Of a stretch of 64,000 nucleotides of DNA, positions 1 to 13,384 are shown in pieces. The position numbers were made by a program, and so were the translations under genes. How positions within the stretch are numbered: position 1 is the first letter of the stretch; each line of letters opens with the position of its first letter. The DNA comes from Distichodus sexfasciatus (Eukaryota > Chordata > Actinopteri > Characiformes > Distichodontidae). Location of the stretch: NCBI GenBank assembly GCA_032718565.1, contig JAVGVS010000236.1, positions 248,001 through 312,000 on the forward strand, read 5' to 3'. The notes under the pieces are model-generated. The model worked only from the letters and a program-made list of their open reading frames with translations. It did no database searches and was not told the DNA's origin.

Positions 1-679
1 AGGAAGTGCTTTTGATCTACAGCTGTGGAAAATAAAAAGCGGTACTGGCATGGTCTGGTCTGCGAGAGTGTCAACTGCTGATAGATATGACTTCTTAGAG
101 AGATTAGTGACCACCTGAGATATCAGCCCATATAGTCTTATCTACATTTAGAGATCTTGGGGCAAAATCATCAACTCACAAACCCTCAAGGCAGACTTGT
201 TTCAGACCGCCACAGTTTCAGGAACCACTGGGCAACAAAAAAGCAGCTGCTGAAATCCTACATCTCCCCCATTAAATCTATTGTGAGGATTACTGAAAGG
301 CACTCGTCAGATTCTGGCCCCGTCATCCATTACAGATCATATTAAACAGGTCATTATTACAAAATCAAACTCCACTGACATCACGGCCTGCTGATCCTCC
401 GTGCAGAGCTGTAGATTAATATGGAGAAAGGTTGCGGTTTGTGTAGATTAATTAGCCGATATATTTATTGTAATGTAGCATAAAAGAACCGCTGATTTAA
501 ACATTACAAGAGCCCGTGCAGCTCTCAATTATCCCTCTTTTCATGTCTCGGCTCAAGAGGCTATTCTGAGGGTTTTTGTTTAATTCAGCTCCTGGTCTCC
601 GGGGAAAGAGAGAGAGAAAGAGAGAGACGGATCATTTCATCCCAGACATTTTTACAGATGACATAATCGATTCCAGTTA
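1..679. other. Unassigned AT-rich sequence at left edge
   Basis: No convincing exon or repeat was recognised here. There is a short GA-rich run near 606-628. The block leads into the CpG-rich region that follows and may be flanking or intronic sequence of a neighbouring gene outside the window. Confidence 0.4.
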
Positions 680-1640
680 TCACGTCACATGACGGTAATG
701 CGCGCGATGTTGTCATCCCTAACGGCTCTATTATGGCCTGGAGAAAGGGGGGTGGGGGACGCTTTTATAGCAACATCGGAGCGTAACACTTTAGCGAATC
801 GCCTTTGTCGTAAACGAAGCGCTTCGTCCGTAACATAACCGCATTTCGCCACGACGGCGCAGGGGGACGGAGCCACGTGAGGGAAAGAGAAAGTCGTTGC
901 CTTATTTTCTGTGGTGTAAATAAGGCGTGAAAATAAGGCGTCGCACTTTTCCCGCCGTTTGTTGTCATCGTTACCGAGCGGCGCGACGTTAACTGCGGAT
1001 CTCCCCCCCACCACCACCACTCCACTCCTCGCTCTCCCCCTCTACCTTAAAAAACCCTAACAAAACGGTCGAGTCGCAGTTAAAGAGACAGTGAGGTCTG
1101 CCACAAACACGCCTCCATTTTACAACTTCCACTGACGAGCAGGCACAAACGACTGGCGGGGAGATACATGGAGAGTTTTTAACGGCAATAAAACGTCTAT
1201 GCATAAGCCCTAAACCTCCCTCCTCTCCCTTCCCTTCCCTCGCCCCGTCCGTTCGTTCCTCCCTCCCTCCCTCTCTCAGTCCTCCGTCCTTCTCTCCGCT
1301 TCACGGGTCTGTCGCTTTCCTGAGCATTTACAGCCGACTTCACCGGCACTTCGACAAAGCCGCGAAAGACAAATGAGCCCTACCTGTCAGTTATGGAGTA
1401 AATGGCCGGAGAGAGACGCTCAGGGCGGTTAGAAGCGCGCTATCCGGAGTCCTCAAGCTCGGCCGTGATCCGCTGCGTTCGCGCTGCCAGCTCCGACTGG
1501 GCGATTATGACACCGAGCCAGACTGAAACAGGCGGACCGCCTCCGAGCGCGCGCTCCCCAGCACCTCGCGCGAGCACGCGCCCAGCACTGCGCGCGCGCG
1601 TGTGTGTGTGTGTGTGTGTTATTGTATTCCACTGACATTG
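680..1640. promoter_or_regulatory. CpG-rich, promoter-like region
   Basis: CpG dinucleotides are dense from about 690 to 1600, against AT-rich DNA on both sides, which is how vertebrate promoters usually look. Pyrimidine-rich blocks (1210-1320) and a CG/GT run (1590-1619) lie within it. On the minus strand a possible splice donor (CAG followed by GTAGGG) sits near 1380, so a non-coding first exon transcribed leftward is possible. No coding exon was recognised. Short open frames here are compositional. This is inferred from base composition only. Confidence 0.4.
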
Positions 1641-3411
1641 ACCCGACTTTGTTCTATTGTTTGTTTTAATGTTTAGGTCAAAGTTAGTATTAGGTTCAGA
1701 ACAAAGTTAGCATAAGAATAAGTAAGCTTTAGAGAGAGGATCCATTTGAAAATCCAGACGTTTCACATTAAGGTGCATGGACCGAGATTATTAATCAGTC
1801 ATGAACCAATAATCAAACTCCAATACAAGCCCTCCCTCCCAAAAATATATTTTGGAAAAATCATAAAGACCGTGTGTCTCCCGTGTGCGGTTTCCATTGG
1901 GATATATTCTAGAAATCGATTAATCCTGTAAGACATTGCATGGTTTTGCTCTAATGCTTGTTTCAAAGTTAAGGTCAGGTTTAATATTAGACTCTGATTA
2001 ATAATGAAATCAATAATCAAGCTGCAATAACTGGGCAATAAAATACTTTGTTTCAAACATTTTTTTGCAAATGGGTGAAAAACCCAATAACCCAGAATGT
2101 TCAAGTTACACGACCAAGTTACACGCTTCAGAAGTGTGTGTGTGTATGTTAGGTGACTGTTAAATATGTTGATAATCACCCAGATAGTTCTTACACTGTT
2201 GCTTTTACTGAAATGTCTAAAGTGGTCTAACATCTCCCCATATTTTTTCAGTTCAGCCATGCCAAAAGCTTAAGAAAAGTAGATCTTCGCTGTTGCATAT
2301 ATTTTTGCAAAAGTATACAATTTTTTGCATACTGAATACCATACAAATTCATAAAAAGAAAATTCTTCTATCCTTCTGAAGCTGAGATGCACCTTTGGTT
2401 AATAATATAAACATTTTTCAAAAAGTCATGACTTAAAGCTTCAATATTCAAAATTAAAATTTGACATTAAGTAAGAGAATGAGTGACATTATTCCAAGCA
2501 AAAGTAGACTTTATTTTTCCGTTTAATCATCTCTTCTTCTTAATATTTGGAGAGTTTCATCAGTCCAGACACATTTTCATGCGTCTCTCCCTGTGTTTAG
2601 TTTTAGGGGATCCCTAGATTTAGGGGATTATTCCCTAGTAGTGAAATGAGACAGAACACTGAGACAGAGCACAGAGCTGAGTAGGTCGATAGAACAGAGT
2701 AGTGACATAGTAAAAAGGAATTCAAGTTCACAGAGTTTATCACGGTAGGGCATTGACTTTAATGCTGGGTCAGACAGGGAGAGGAATCACGCAAGGTTGT
2801 CCTAATCATCAATCACGTGTTCATATAATTGTCGTTTTAATGACCAACAGAATTAGATGACATAATGGATCAAAGTTCTGTCAGATACAATGTTGCACTG
2901 TTTTTTGTTCAAGCTCTATACAGTTTACTTTTGGACGTGGTCTGGAAACTTCCTTTCAGACTGCCGTTTCCATTACGCGTGTAGTTGTTACGTTACTGAC
3001 GACTAGAGGGCGCCAAGGAACAACAATGAAACATACTACGACGACCCTAAAGCACAATTTTATGGACCTGTTTTAATTTGAAAGTGGTTTAAGAATTTTG
3101 TATGTAACAGTTGCAGTTTGAATATATTGTTGATTTCAGAGTTTTAAAGGCATCTTGTCTGTGCTCTCTCGCCTCTAAACAGAAAATTACAAACCATCAG
3201 ATGTCAACTTTCAATTACGTTCTCATACCAAAAAATAAATATTTATATGATGTTATTTCAGGACACACAATGGGCTGCATATTCAACAGCTATTTTATAT
3301 CAATGTCAGTTTCTTCGGTATTGAATATACACCAACATACAAAACATGTAAGTGTATATCGTGCATCTCCTAAAGAAAGAGCGTGACAGCAAAAAGCGAC
3401 AGAAGAAGTGT
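1641..3411. other. Intergenic AT-rich sequence
   Basis: About 1.8 kb without a recognisable exon or repeat family. The open frames present are short and carry no known motif. Confidence 0.4.
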
Positions 3412-4830
3412 AATGGGATCAGGGGGGCAGTGGGATAAAGGAAAGGTGAAATAAAAAAGGCAAAGATTGAAAGGGAGAAAGAAATGGAACAAGGGAGGCG
3501 AAGAGGGATGGCGGGAGAAGGGAGAAAGAGACAAATGGAAGAAGGGAGAGAGACTAAGAAGGAGGTAGAGAGGCAGATAGATGGAAGAAGGAGGGAGGGA
3601 AAGACAGACTTAGAAAGAAATGAAGAAGGGACATAGAGACGAAAGATGGAGGGAGGGAGGGAGGGAGGGAGAGAAGGAGAGAGACTGAGAAAGAGACAAA
3701 GTTGAAGGGAGGTAGAGAGGCAAACAGAGGGAGGGAGAGATGGACTGAGAAAGAGATGAGGAAGAACGGATGTAGAGAGGCAGACAGATGGAAGAAGAAA
3801 GCAGGCAGAGACAATGACGGAAGAAGGGAGGGAGAGGCTGACAGACAGAAGTATGGATGGAGAAATAGACTGAGAAAGAGATGAAGAAGGGAGGTAGAGA
3901 GGCAGACAGGCGAAGGGAGGAAGAGATAGACTGAGAAAGAGATGAAAATGAAGGGATGTAGAGACAAAGACAAGAGGACTAAGGTAGAGAGTCAGACAAA
4001 TGGAAGACGGAGGGAGAATGAAGAGATGAAGAAGGGAGGTAAAGACAGAGGGAGGGAGGGAGGGAGGGAGGGATGGAGGAAGACTGAGAAAGAGATGATG
4101 GGGCAGATAGATGGAAGGAGGAGGGAGGGAGAGATAGACTGAGAGAGATGAAGAAGAAAAAAATCTAGGTAGAGAGACAGATACTGTAGATGGAAGAAGA
4201 AAATAGGTATAGATAAAGATGGAAGAAGGGAGGGAGAGAAGCAGACAGATGGAAGGACGGAGGGAGAGAGACTGATGAAAGAGATGAAGAAGAAAGGAGC
4301 TAGAGAGGCAGACAGAGGGAAGGAGGAGGGGATGAGAGATAGACTGAAAGATGAAGAAGAAGGGACCAGGGGTGCAGACTGACGGAAGAAGGCTGGAGTA
4401 AGAGAAAGACTAAGAATGAGATGAAGAAGAAGAGGGTAGAGAGGCATACAGACAGAAGAAAGAGGGAAGGAGAGATAGACTAGATGAAGAAGACAGATAG
4501 AGACAAAGACAGAAGAAGAACTAGGAAGACAGACAGGTGGAAGGACAAGGGAAGGAGAGACAGACTGACAGAGATGAAGAAGAAGAAGTAGGGATGTAGA
4601 GAGGCAGATAGACAGAAGAAGAAAGGAGGTAGAGACAAATACAGAAGAAGGGATGGAGAGACAGACAGAAGGACGGGTGAGAGATAGACTGAGAAAGAGA
4701 TAAAGAAGAAGGGAGGGAGAAACAGAAGATGGACAGAGGGAGTCAGAGTAGGGACTAAGAATGAGCCGAAGAATGGAAGTAGAGAGGGAGACTGACGGAA
4801 GAGGGACGAGCACAAAAAGCAAGCACAAAC
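3412..4830 (+). repeat. Polypurine degenerate minisatellite (unit about 60-65 bp)
   Basis: About 1.4 kb in which the plus strand is almost all purine (GA/GGGA-rich). A recurring core, GACTGAGAAAGAGA, starts at about 3683, 3743, 3868, 3929 and 4082, with diverged versions further on (for example near 4686). Spacings of 60, 125 and 61 bp fit a unit of about 60-65 bp. Within a unit the order is roughly GACTGAGAAAGAGATGAAG, then GGGAGGTAGAGAGGCAGACAG, then a GAAGAAGGGAGGGAGAGA block. The long serine/leucine/proline-rich frames on the minus strand are by-products of this composition. Confidence 0.8.
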
Positions 4831-5400
4831 GTTACAAATTCATGTTAAAATGTATTGAGTTACTGATCGAGTGCATCTGACTTCTAGGTACTGCGACACT
4901 GAGAACAAGAAGAACTTAGTTTTAACAAAATACAGTGCTTATAATAAATGACTACGGACAAGGAAATAGGGGCGATATTTAAAATATAAAGCGAAATAAT
5001 AGAAGCGGTGTGGGTGGTGTTGTCATCTAACTTTAACTAAGGCAGATTTAATGAAAAGCCTTAAAAAAATCTCGACGAGTTGGAAAAATTCATCTGGTTA
5101 AACCAATGATCTTTTATTTGCCCCACATTACAGATTTTTTTAGAGCTAAAATTACTTAACTTTTATTCAGGGTGCTTGTTTCACCAAAGAAGTACAAGAT
5201 TCTAATTACACGATTTACTGTACCTCTGGGTGTGTTTTCGCTGCGTATATCCTAATGTAATCAAAGGAATCAGGAATGATAAAGGATATAGCTTTTTAAA
5301 TACTTTGTACTAGACATATTTAGTAAATATGTAGCCAATACTCTTTTATGATGCATTAAGAACTTTGTGATGAAAGTTGTGCTGAAAGCCATCGTTAAAG
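4831..5400. other. Short intergenic AT-rich sequence upstream of sf3a3
   Basis: Unique AT-rich sequence between the purine minisatellite and the sf3a3 promoter. No exon or repeat was recognised. Confidence 0.4.
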
Positions 5401-5424
5401 TCTGTTTAACCTAATTAACCGCCC

Positions 5425-5601
5425 GTGTGCAGTCGAGCCTGGAACGTTCTGTGCTTGTCATGTTTCCTTCAGGGGACTACTCGAAGTAGGACCGACTTCC
5501 GTATTCGTCGCACGCGCGTAAGCTTCCCAAATAATAAAGACTCGATCCGAGCCGAACGCGTTTGCTCCCGATTCTGGTGGTTTTGGGCAATTCTCAAAAT
5601 C
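5425..5601 (+). promoter_or_regulatory. sf3a3: sf3a3 promoter / 5'UTR region
   Basis: GC- and CpG-richer sequence directly upstream of the sf3a3 start codon, with no TATA box at a fitting distance. An ETS-type core on the minus strand (ACTTCCG, 5495-5501) is typical of TATA-less housekeeping promoters. The transcription start is not determinable here. Confidence 0.45.
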
Positions 5602-6449
5602 ATGGAGACGATTTTAGAGCAACAGCGTCGCTACCACGAGGAATTGGAAAGGCTGATGGATGCAAAAACAAAGGAGATGCTACACAAGAAAACAACGGTA
5701 GGTTTAGCTAGCCTGCTAAGTGCTATACCGAACAGGCTTTTTGCCGTCAGAATGAATTGCGGCATTGCGCCGACATGCTACCTATCTGTATATCTATCTA
5801 CCTACCTACCTACCTAGATAGCTAGCTAGCAAGTAAACTTGAAGGCACGACAGCTTGTGTCGAGTAAACGCGACAGACGAAGGAAAATATAACCTGACAA
5901 GTTAAGCCAAATATAATTGTCTAGTAGCCATTGTTTTGTCTGTGGCCACCCTAAATTGAATTGTTCCAGCTTTACTTGCCCTAGCTAGTTGGCTAGCTTG
6001 TTAGCAAGCCTTAAAGTTATGTAGTTTGGATTTCTTAGTTCCTAACGAGGCTCCTAAGCTTTGTAAAAGTATAAAAGTGTATTTGTCCAATCTGCCCCCT
6101 GTTTTTGTGGTTTGCAGTATGTGTGCGAAATAGTTTTACCGTGTAAAGAACAATTGTAAACAACAATCATCAGGTTGCATTAGCTGTTCTGATCTCTGTT
6201 CTCTCGCCTCTCTCTCAGTTGCGCGACCAAATAAATTCTGACCATCGAATACGAGCAATGCTGGACGTGAGTAAACGTATATTGTCTAGTATGTGTGTTT
6301 GTCACAGTATTTCTTAGGAAGGGGATAATGTCCATGTTTATCAGTACAGATCACAGTGGGTCTAATATATTAATGGTGTTTATTTATGGTGTGATGGGAA
6401 AAACACATTTATTTGTTCATATAAAACACAAAACACTACTTAGTTACAA

Positions 6450-6531
<82 letters not shown>

Positions 6532-9500
6532 AATATATATATATATTTATTTATTTATTTATTTATATATATGTCTTTGCTTGTTTGCATTGTATCGAAA
6601 GCCTGCTGAGGAATACCATACTTGTAGTGGGTGTTCTTATTTTATTTATAGCGAGTGGTTTTTTGTCATTGTGAATACACCACAACAAAATGACATCTGC
6701 ATTTGACCCAAATGTCAAGAAGCATTGGGCAGCTGTAGAGCAGCGCTTGGGGACGGTACCATGCGTAACCGTTACGCTATCAACTGCCCCTAAAATATTT
6801 TTGCCATTTTTCTGCATAAACATTGCTGGTCTGGTCATCTCTCTGGGAGTCAGTGGTGGGGGTGTACCCCTGGATACTCCTTTCGGGTTTGACATTCGTC
6901 TTAACCGCACCTACTAGCGGTGCTTGTGTTCTGACCTCTGCCCTCAAGTCTTATAGGCCAGACTGGAATTATTACACACTTAGTACTTATTGAGCAACTT
7001 ACAGTCCCCAAGCACCGCTTTCTGGGCACTGTTTACGTCAGCTTAAATTGGGTTAAGTTCAGAGGTCTCGTTTTGTTGTGGTGGACTATGTACACAACTA
7101 TGGTGTGGTCACAATGAGACTCACCCTTACTTGAAATGTTGCCTATTACTGTTATATCCCTGCAGTCGATTAAACATGCTTTTGTTTTCTACAGAGGTAT
7201 ATGGAGGTGAGCACAAACCTCAGAGACTCCTATGACGACAAAGATGGGTAAGTTTGCCTTGTGTCCGTACAGTCCGACCATATCAGCATTGCCTGTTTGT
7301 CTAATCATCGTAACTTCTATTTATCAGAATGAGGAAAGAGGAGCTGAGTGCTATATCCGGACCAAACGAGTTTGCTGAATTCTACAATCGTCTGAAACAG
7401 ATCAAGGAATTCCACAGAAAGCATCCTAATGAGGTAATGTGCTTGACGTTGTTATATTAAGCAGTCATCTTGCATTCTATAAAACTCATTACACATTTAG
7501 AGAGAACAGTTAGAAGAAAGGCAACTGGTTCAATCTCACTGTCTCACTCCATCATAGATTTGTGTGCCCATGTCGGTGGAGTTTGAGGAGCTGATCAAAG
7601 CCAGAGACAATCCCAGCGAGGAAGCCCAGAGTAAGCAGTTGTTGTCTACATGCTTTTATGCTGTACTGCCTAATAATAACAGTGCATTATTAGTTTGTGT
7701 TTTTCATGTGACCTCAATTTGCTGTTCTACATAGATCTCGTAGAGTTCACTGATGAAGAAGGTTACGGTCGCTACCTGGATCTCCATGACTGTTACTTAA
7801 AGTACATCAACCTGAAAGGATCAGAGGTATATGACCACTTCATTCCCTCTGAGATCAGTTTCTTGTTTATTTACCTTAATGATGTTTATTCGATGGCTGT
7901 ATTTCTTTCTCTTTTCACATAGAAACTGGAATATGTCTCCTATTTGTCATCATTCGATCAGCTCTTTGACATCTCAAAAGACAGGAAGAATGCAGAGTAC
8001 AAAAGGTCAGTCTAACTATTACACAGTGTTTTGTAATTGGGATTGCTTCTTCTCTTCATTATTTCTTCTTCTACCGTCTTTTTCCTCTTAACTTCTTTCC
8101 CTTCATGACTTAAAATTTTCAACCCTCCTTTTTCTGGTCAAAAACTTGAATTATGTGTTGTCTTCATTTTATTTTTCACCTTCTTATCCCTTTCTATGTT
8201 TCTAGAGCACACAGATCACCCAGTGATTTCATGGAATGCAGTTTAATTTTCTTGGTCTTTTCTTAACCTTGCAGATTTTTGAGTTATAGTATTATTAATA
8301 TGGCAAAATTACGCATAATTTATTTAATCAGAATGAAATCTTTCTTTTTGAGCATTTCTAATGTGTACCATTGTCAAGCGGTTTATTTGTACTTTCCTGT
8401 ACTCTTGGTAACTCCTGTACTTCTTGAGCTTGTAAGTGTACTGTGCTTTGTGCAGGTATCTGGAGATGCTGCTGGAATACCTGCAGGAATACACTGACCG
8501 AGTGAAACCCCTGCTGGATCAGAACGATCTCTATGGAAAAGTGCTGGTTGAGTTTGAGAAGAAGTGGGACAACGGGACCTTTCCTGGCTGGCCAGTAGGT
8601 TTACTTTTATTTTACTGATGCTTGGGCACCAATGCATAGTAGTAAAAGTTAACATACCTTTGCTCACACGCAAGATAGGTTTGAGGCTTTGAAACCGAGA
8701 GCAGCGTCAAGTGTTATTGTCTAGAACAATAACACTAGAAGCATTTTTATTGCTGTGGTTCCCAAACCCGTTTTGTGCAGGGGCCCTCTTTTTGCAGATA
8801 GCATATTTCAGCATATTTTTGAGTGCATCATGCATCTTGAATTGTTCTATGTGTCAGTATTCATTTTGCTCAACTAGTGGTGGTAGGTTAATAGTATGTT
8901 TTAATGCACTAATTACAGCAAGGAATAATAATCACAAGTGTAAGGTACTTGTATAACCAAAAACAAATTAAGATATTGTGCTGGAGTAAATTCTTCCTTG
9001 TTAAGCGGGAATAAAAAAACAGCTTTGTTTTTAATATGCAATTACCCATAACAAGCTGCAGTTTTACTTGGCAGACAACCAGAACAGTTACAAAGTAAAC
9101 TCTGCTATACATGCTGCTTGTGCTGGAACGAAAAGTCCATTGCGACTGGATGCTCGTTCCAACTTCATTTGGATCTGAAGTTCCATCTTTTTTTCTGTTT
9201 TTTTTTTTTTTTTTTTTTTAATCACCAAATTGGCAGTTCAGTGCTCCTCACAATCCCGTTACTTTCTAGGCAGTAAGCTCTGATTTATAAGAACGTTGCG
9301 TGCGAGCCGCCACATGCACATCGCGAAATCACGCAGACATAGTCAAACGGCCACTTGTTCGCCATAATTTACAGGTATATGTTAAGTGTAAACAGGTCAA
9401 GTATGAACCAGGCTTCAGTCAGATTATCATTAGCCTTAAAGGTACCTGTGAAAGTTTGATTCATGTGATGAGTCATATGATTCATTTGTGTTAATGCTTT

Positions 9501-12500
9501 AATCAAGCGTTTTATTGTTCCCCTTCTTTTGGCTTTAAAAACCTAACCAGCTCTCAAAGAGAAAAGAAGTAAAACCCGAAAACTTGTTCAAATGGAGGTT
9601 GCAACAGTGAGATTGCCACTCTTAGTTCGTTATCCATTGAGGCCTTTTTCCTTGAGTAATTTGTGTGCTGCTGTTTGTCTTTCTAATAGAAAGAGGCAAG
9701 TAGTGCTCTGACCCATGCTGGAGCTCATCTGGACTTGTCTGCCTTCTCATCCTGGGAGGTAAGACTTTCCGTTATGTCTGCGCAGTGCCATTACTGTAAC
9801 CGAGAGCTGTAGCATAACACAATAATGTCACTAATAGGGATGGGTATCGTTAAGATTTTAACGGTACTACTCTTACCAGTCCGGTACTTAAATGGTATTC
9901 TTATTGGTACTTTTTGAAGAAAAAATTCAAATTAACAACATAATTAACATTGCTTTATTTAACAAATCATAGGGCCCTATGAAATCCGTTTTGTTTTTTC
10001 CTAAATTCCATTTTATTTTTTCCTGAATTCTGTTTTTTCCATTTTTGTACTTCTGAATTCCGTATTTTACGCTATAAACATATTTATTCACCTAAAAAGT
10101 GTCTAATTATGGTGTGGATGGGAAAAAAGAACAGTGCAATAGAAAAAAAATCACATTAAATGACTGTTATTCAACTTCAACAAAGTGCTGGGGTTCAGCG
10201 GAACATTTTCTGCTTTGGTAAAACATTTACCTGTAAACAACAAAAAACATTCATTATTCTGTGCAAAACGAAACGTTTCTGATGTGAATTTTTGACTGTA
10301 AGTGGTCGTCACGTGTTCTTGTGGGTGCAGTCTATCGTGTGCTGGCAAAACTTACAAAAGAGTTGTTCTCCCGATTCATAAAAATCATTTGGGTATTGTG
10401 CTGCTCTAAACTTAGCACTGACAGTCGAATTCCGTAATTTTTTTGAGGACTTCGGTGTTTCAGCGAGCCTCTTCGCCATAGCTGACCGTTGACGGTTTCC
10501 CCTCTGTGTCTGTGCGTTTGTGTGTGTGGAAAGCTGAGTCCCGCCTCAACAGGTAACACGTACAGGGGGTTGCAGCGGCCAAAACTGATTAGAAACCTTT
10601 GCTTTGTCCACACACCGATATCAGCGAATTATACGACGTTCTGCGCTTTACAACGGATTCCATTTTATTTGTTGAATTCTGCGATTCCGTCCGCGTTTTG
10701 CGCCTCGCGGAAATCATAGGGCCCTAAAATCACTTATTTTTCATCAAACTGTGGGCACAGTAAGCTGACAAATACTCATCTCGCATGAGACTTACAATAT
10801 CACTAAAATCAATATAATACCCTATAATAAAAACATACAAAATCACTTGCTAGTTTTATTTCTTTCCAATGACTTCTCAGTCCACAGCGAGTTCATGTGC
10901 ATTTGTTTTACAATGTCACATAAAATAAAATGTTGCCTATCTGTCTGGCAGGCAGGCTGTACTTGTCATATATTTTAATGTCCGTTAATGGATATTAAGC
11001 GTCACGTGATTGTGTATGTGTGCTTTTATATGTGTAAAATTTATGCTCATGCTCTTGCCGATCGGGCCGGGCGCACCGGACGTCAGTACACAAATCACAT
11101 GCAGCCGTAAGCAGAACAGAACTTTCCGCATACAAACGCAGATGGGGCAGCTACACCTGCGTCTGTGTGCACGTATGGGCGCACACGAGTGGGTTTCCCT
11201 GTGCATCGCGTAGACGAGATAGCGCTCTAGATCAGATTAGTATTAATCAGTAACAGAGCTGGTCAGATAAACTGGAAAAGATTACTTTTATATACAAACA
11301 AAAAATCAGATTTATTAATTTTTCCAGTTCCGAAAGCAATACCGTTAACGGCAGAGCTTATCGATAGTATGGTCTTTAAAATGTTAGCCCCGGGGCCTGT
11401 TTAATACCAGGTTTCAGCACCCATCCCTCGTCACAAATGTAATGATGATCTGAGTATCAACATAGTAATCTGGTGCTTTGTGGTACTAACTCGCTCTTTC
11501 CATGATGGCGAATACACTTTTCCAAAAGCAAGTTAAAAATGAATGAAGCTGTTAAAAAATCATATATGATGTGTTGTAGGAGTTGGCATCTCTGGGTCTG
11601 GACAGATTGAAGTCTGCCCTCATGGCTCTGGGATTGAAGTGTGGAGGGTGAGTGTCTCTGCCTGTGTGGATCAGCTGCCCTTTTCTGTTGTGTTCCTTTT
11701 GTGCGATGTAATCTTTTCTCTTGGAGCTTTGTGTGTGCTGAAATCAGTGTCTTCTATATCCATAGCACTCTGGAGGAAAGGGCACAGAGGCTGTTCAGTA
11801 CTAAAGGCAAATCCCTCGAGTCAATGGACCCATCTCTCTTCGCCAAAAACCCTAAAGCCAAGGGATCAAAGAAGTGTGTGCCTTTTACTTCGAACATTTT
11901 GATTTCAAGTGTTAGATTTCCTGATTCTAACTTTGACTACAATGCTTTGTTCACAGAGATACAGAACGCAACAAGGAAATTGCTTTCCTGGAGGCTCAGA
12001 TTTATGAATATGTGGAAATCTTGGGGGTGAGTGGCCTTTGATTCGACCTAATCATGAGGGAAATTTTCAAGGCGAGAAAAACAGATTAACACATTTCACG
12101 TATTCAGACAGCAATGCTCTGAGGAACCAATTGCACAAGTTCTCTGGCAGTGCTTTCATGTTAACTTGAAAAGCTTTGCTTAATTGAAAATTTTCATCTC
12201 GAGCAGGAACAGAGGCAATTGACGCACGAGAACGTTCAGAGGAAGCAGGCTCGGACGGGAGAGGAGCGCGAGGAGGACGATGAAGAACAGGCCAGTGAAA
12301 GCGAGAGTGAGGACGAGGACAACGAAATCATATACAACCCTAAAAATCTTCCGCTGGGTTGGGACGGCAAGGTAACTACACCTTCTCTGTTTATTAACAG
12401 GTGTCATGAGTAGAGGTCGACCGATGTTGGTTGTTCAGGGTCGTTATCGATACCGATTATTGCTAGTTGACGGGGTCGATGAAGATATTTGGAACCGATA

Positions 12501-13347
12501 TGCAAAAAAGGAGACACCAAGCTCAGCTGAAACTCTCCTCTCCCCTCTTTTCCTTCTCGGAGCTTCACACAGAGCTTGTGTGTGAGTAACATCAAGGTTT
12601 CAGTGTTGACTGGCTACTTCTCATGTGAGACGTAGCCAATCAGAGAGTGTTGTGGGCCAGACGTTAAATGAAGCAGCGAGTCGAAAGCAAACGGCACAGA
12701 GAGAAGAGACGCACCTAGGGCAACTTGTAACAGGGTTGCCGCAGGGTTGTAAAAGGTAGTGAATTAAATTAGGCCAAATTAAGGCCAGTAAAAAGTAGTA
12801 AACGTCATCTGACGAGGTAGTAAATTTTCGAACCCCCATCCAGCTGGGCCTATGCGTTTTTCAATTTGTGTAACTTACGTGCAGGCCTATCTCCTTAAAT
12901 TACTAAACTTGCGTGAATTTATTTTTATGTTGCCAGTAGGACCTGAGTGATAGGAATGATGTCACGTGTATCTCGCGCGCGCACGTTAAATCAATTTGGT
13001 TTCCCGGTATGGCGTCACATCAATGCCAAAACTACAGCGCGCGAAATTGCTTGCCGCAAAAAAAAATCGCGGGTGTAAATTTCAAAGTTGCACGCGCAAA
13101 TGTGAAACTTGAGAGCACAAAATTAAGAATCGAGTGCGCGGTTGTGATATTGCGCGCGAACTGTATTTTTCCTCTCGCGAATGTCTTTTTTCCTCTCGAT
13201 GTGTTAAATGTCCTCGCGCGCATAGTAGATTACCGACGAGCGGCTTTTTTGCGTGAGTGAGATTTCTGCACGCGCGGTTTGAAAGGGGGTAGGTTTTGGC
13301 AGTTTGTATGTTTGCCTGTTAATTCCGTTGGTTGTGTATGTTCTCTC

Positions 13348-13384
<37 letters not shown>

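Noticed and set aside
1402..1635. 77-aa frame in the CpG block as a first coding exon
   Set aside because: It ends in translated GT repeat, with no homology and no supported donor. GC composition explains it.
3992..4828. 278-aa minus-strand open frame rich in Ser/Leu/Pro, and a similar 139-aa frame at 3554-3973
   Set aside because: They are translations of the polypurine minisatellite. There is no domain, and the composition fully explains the lack of stops.
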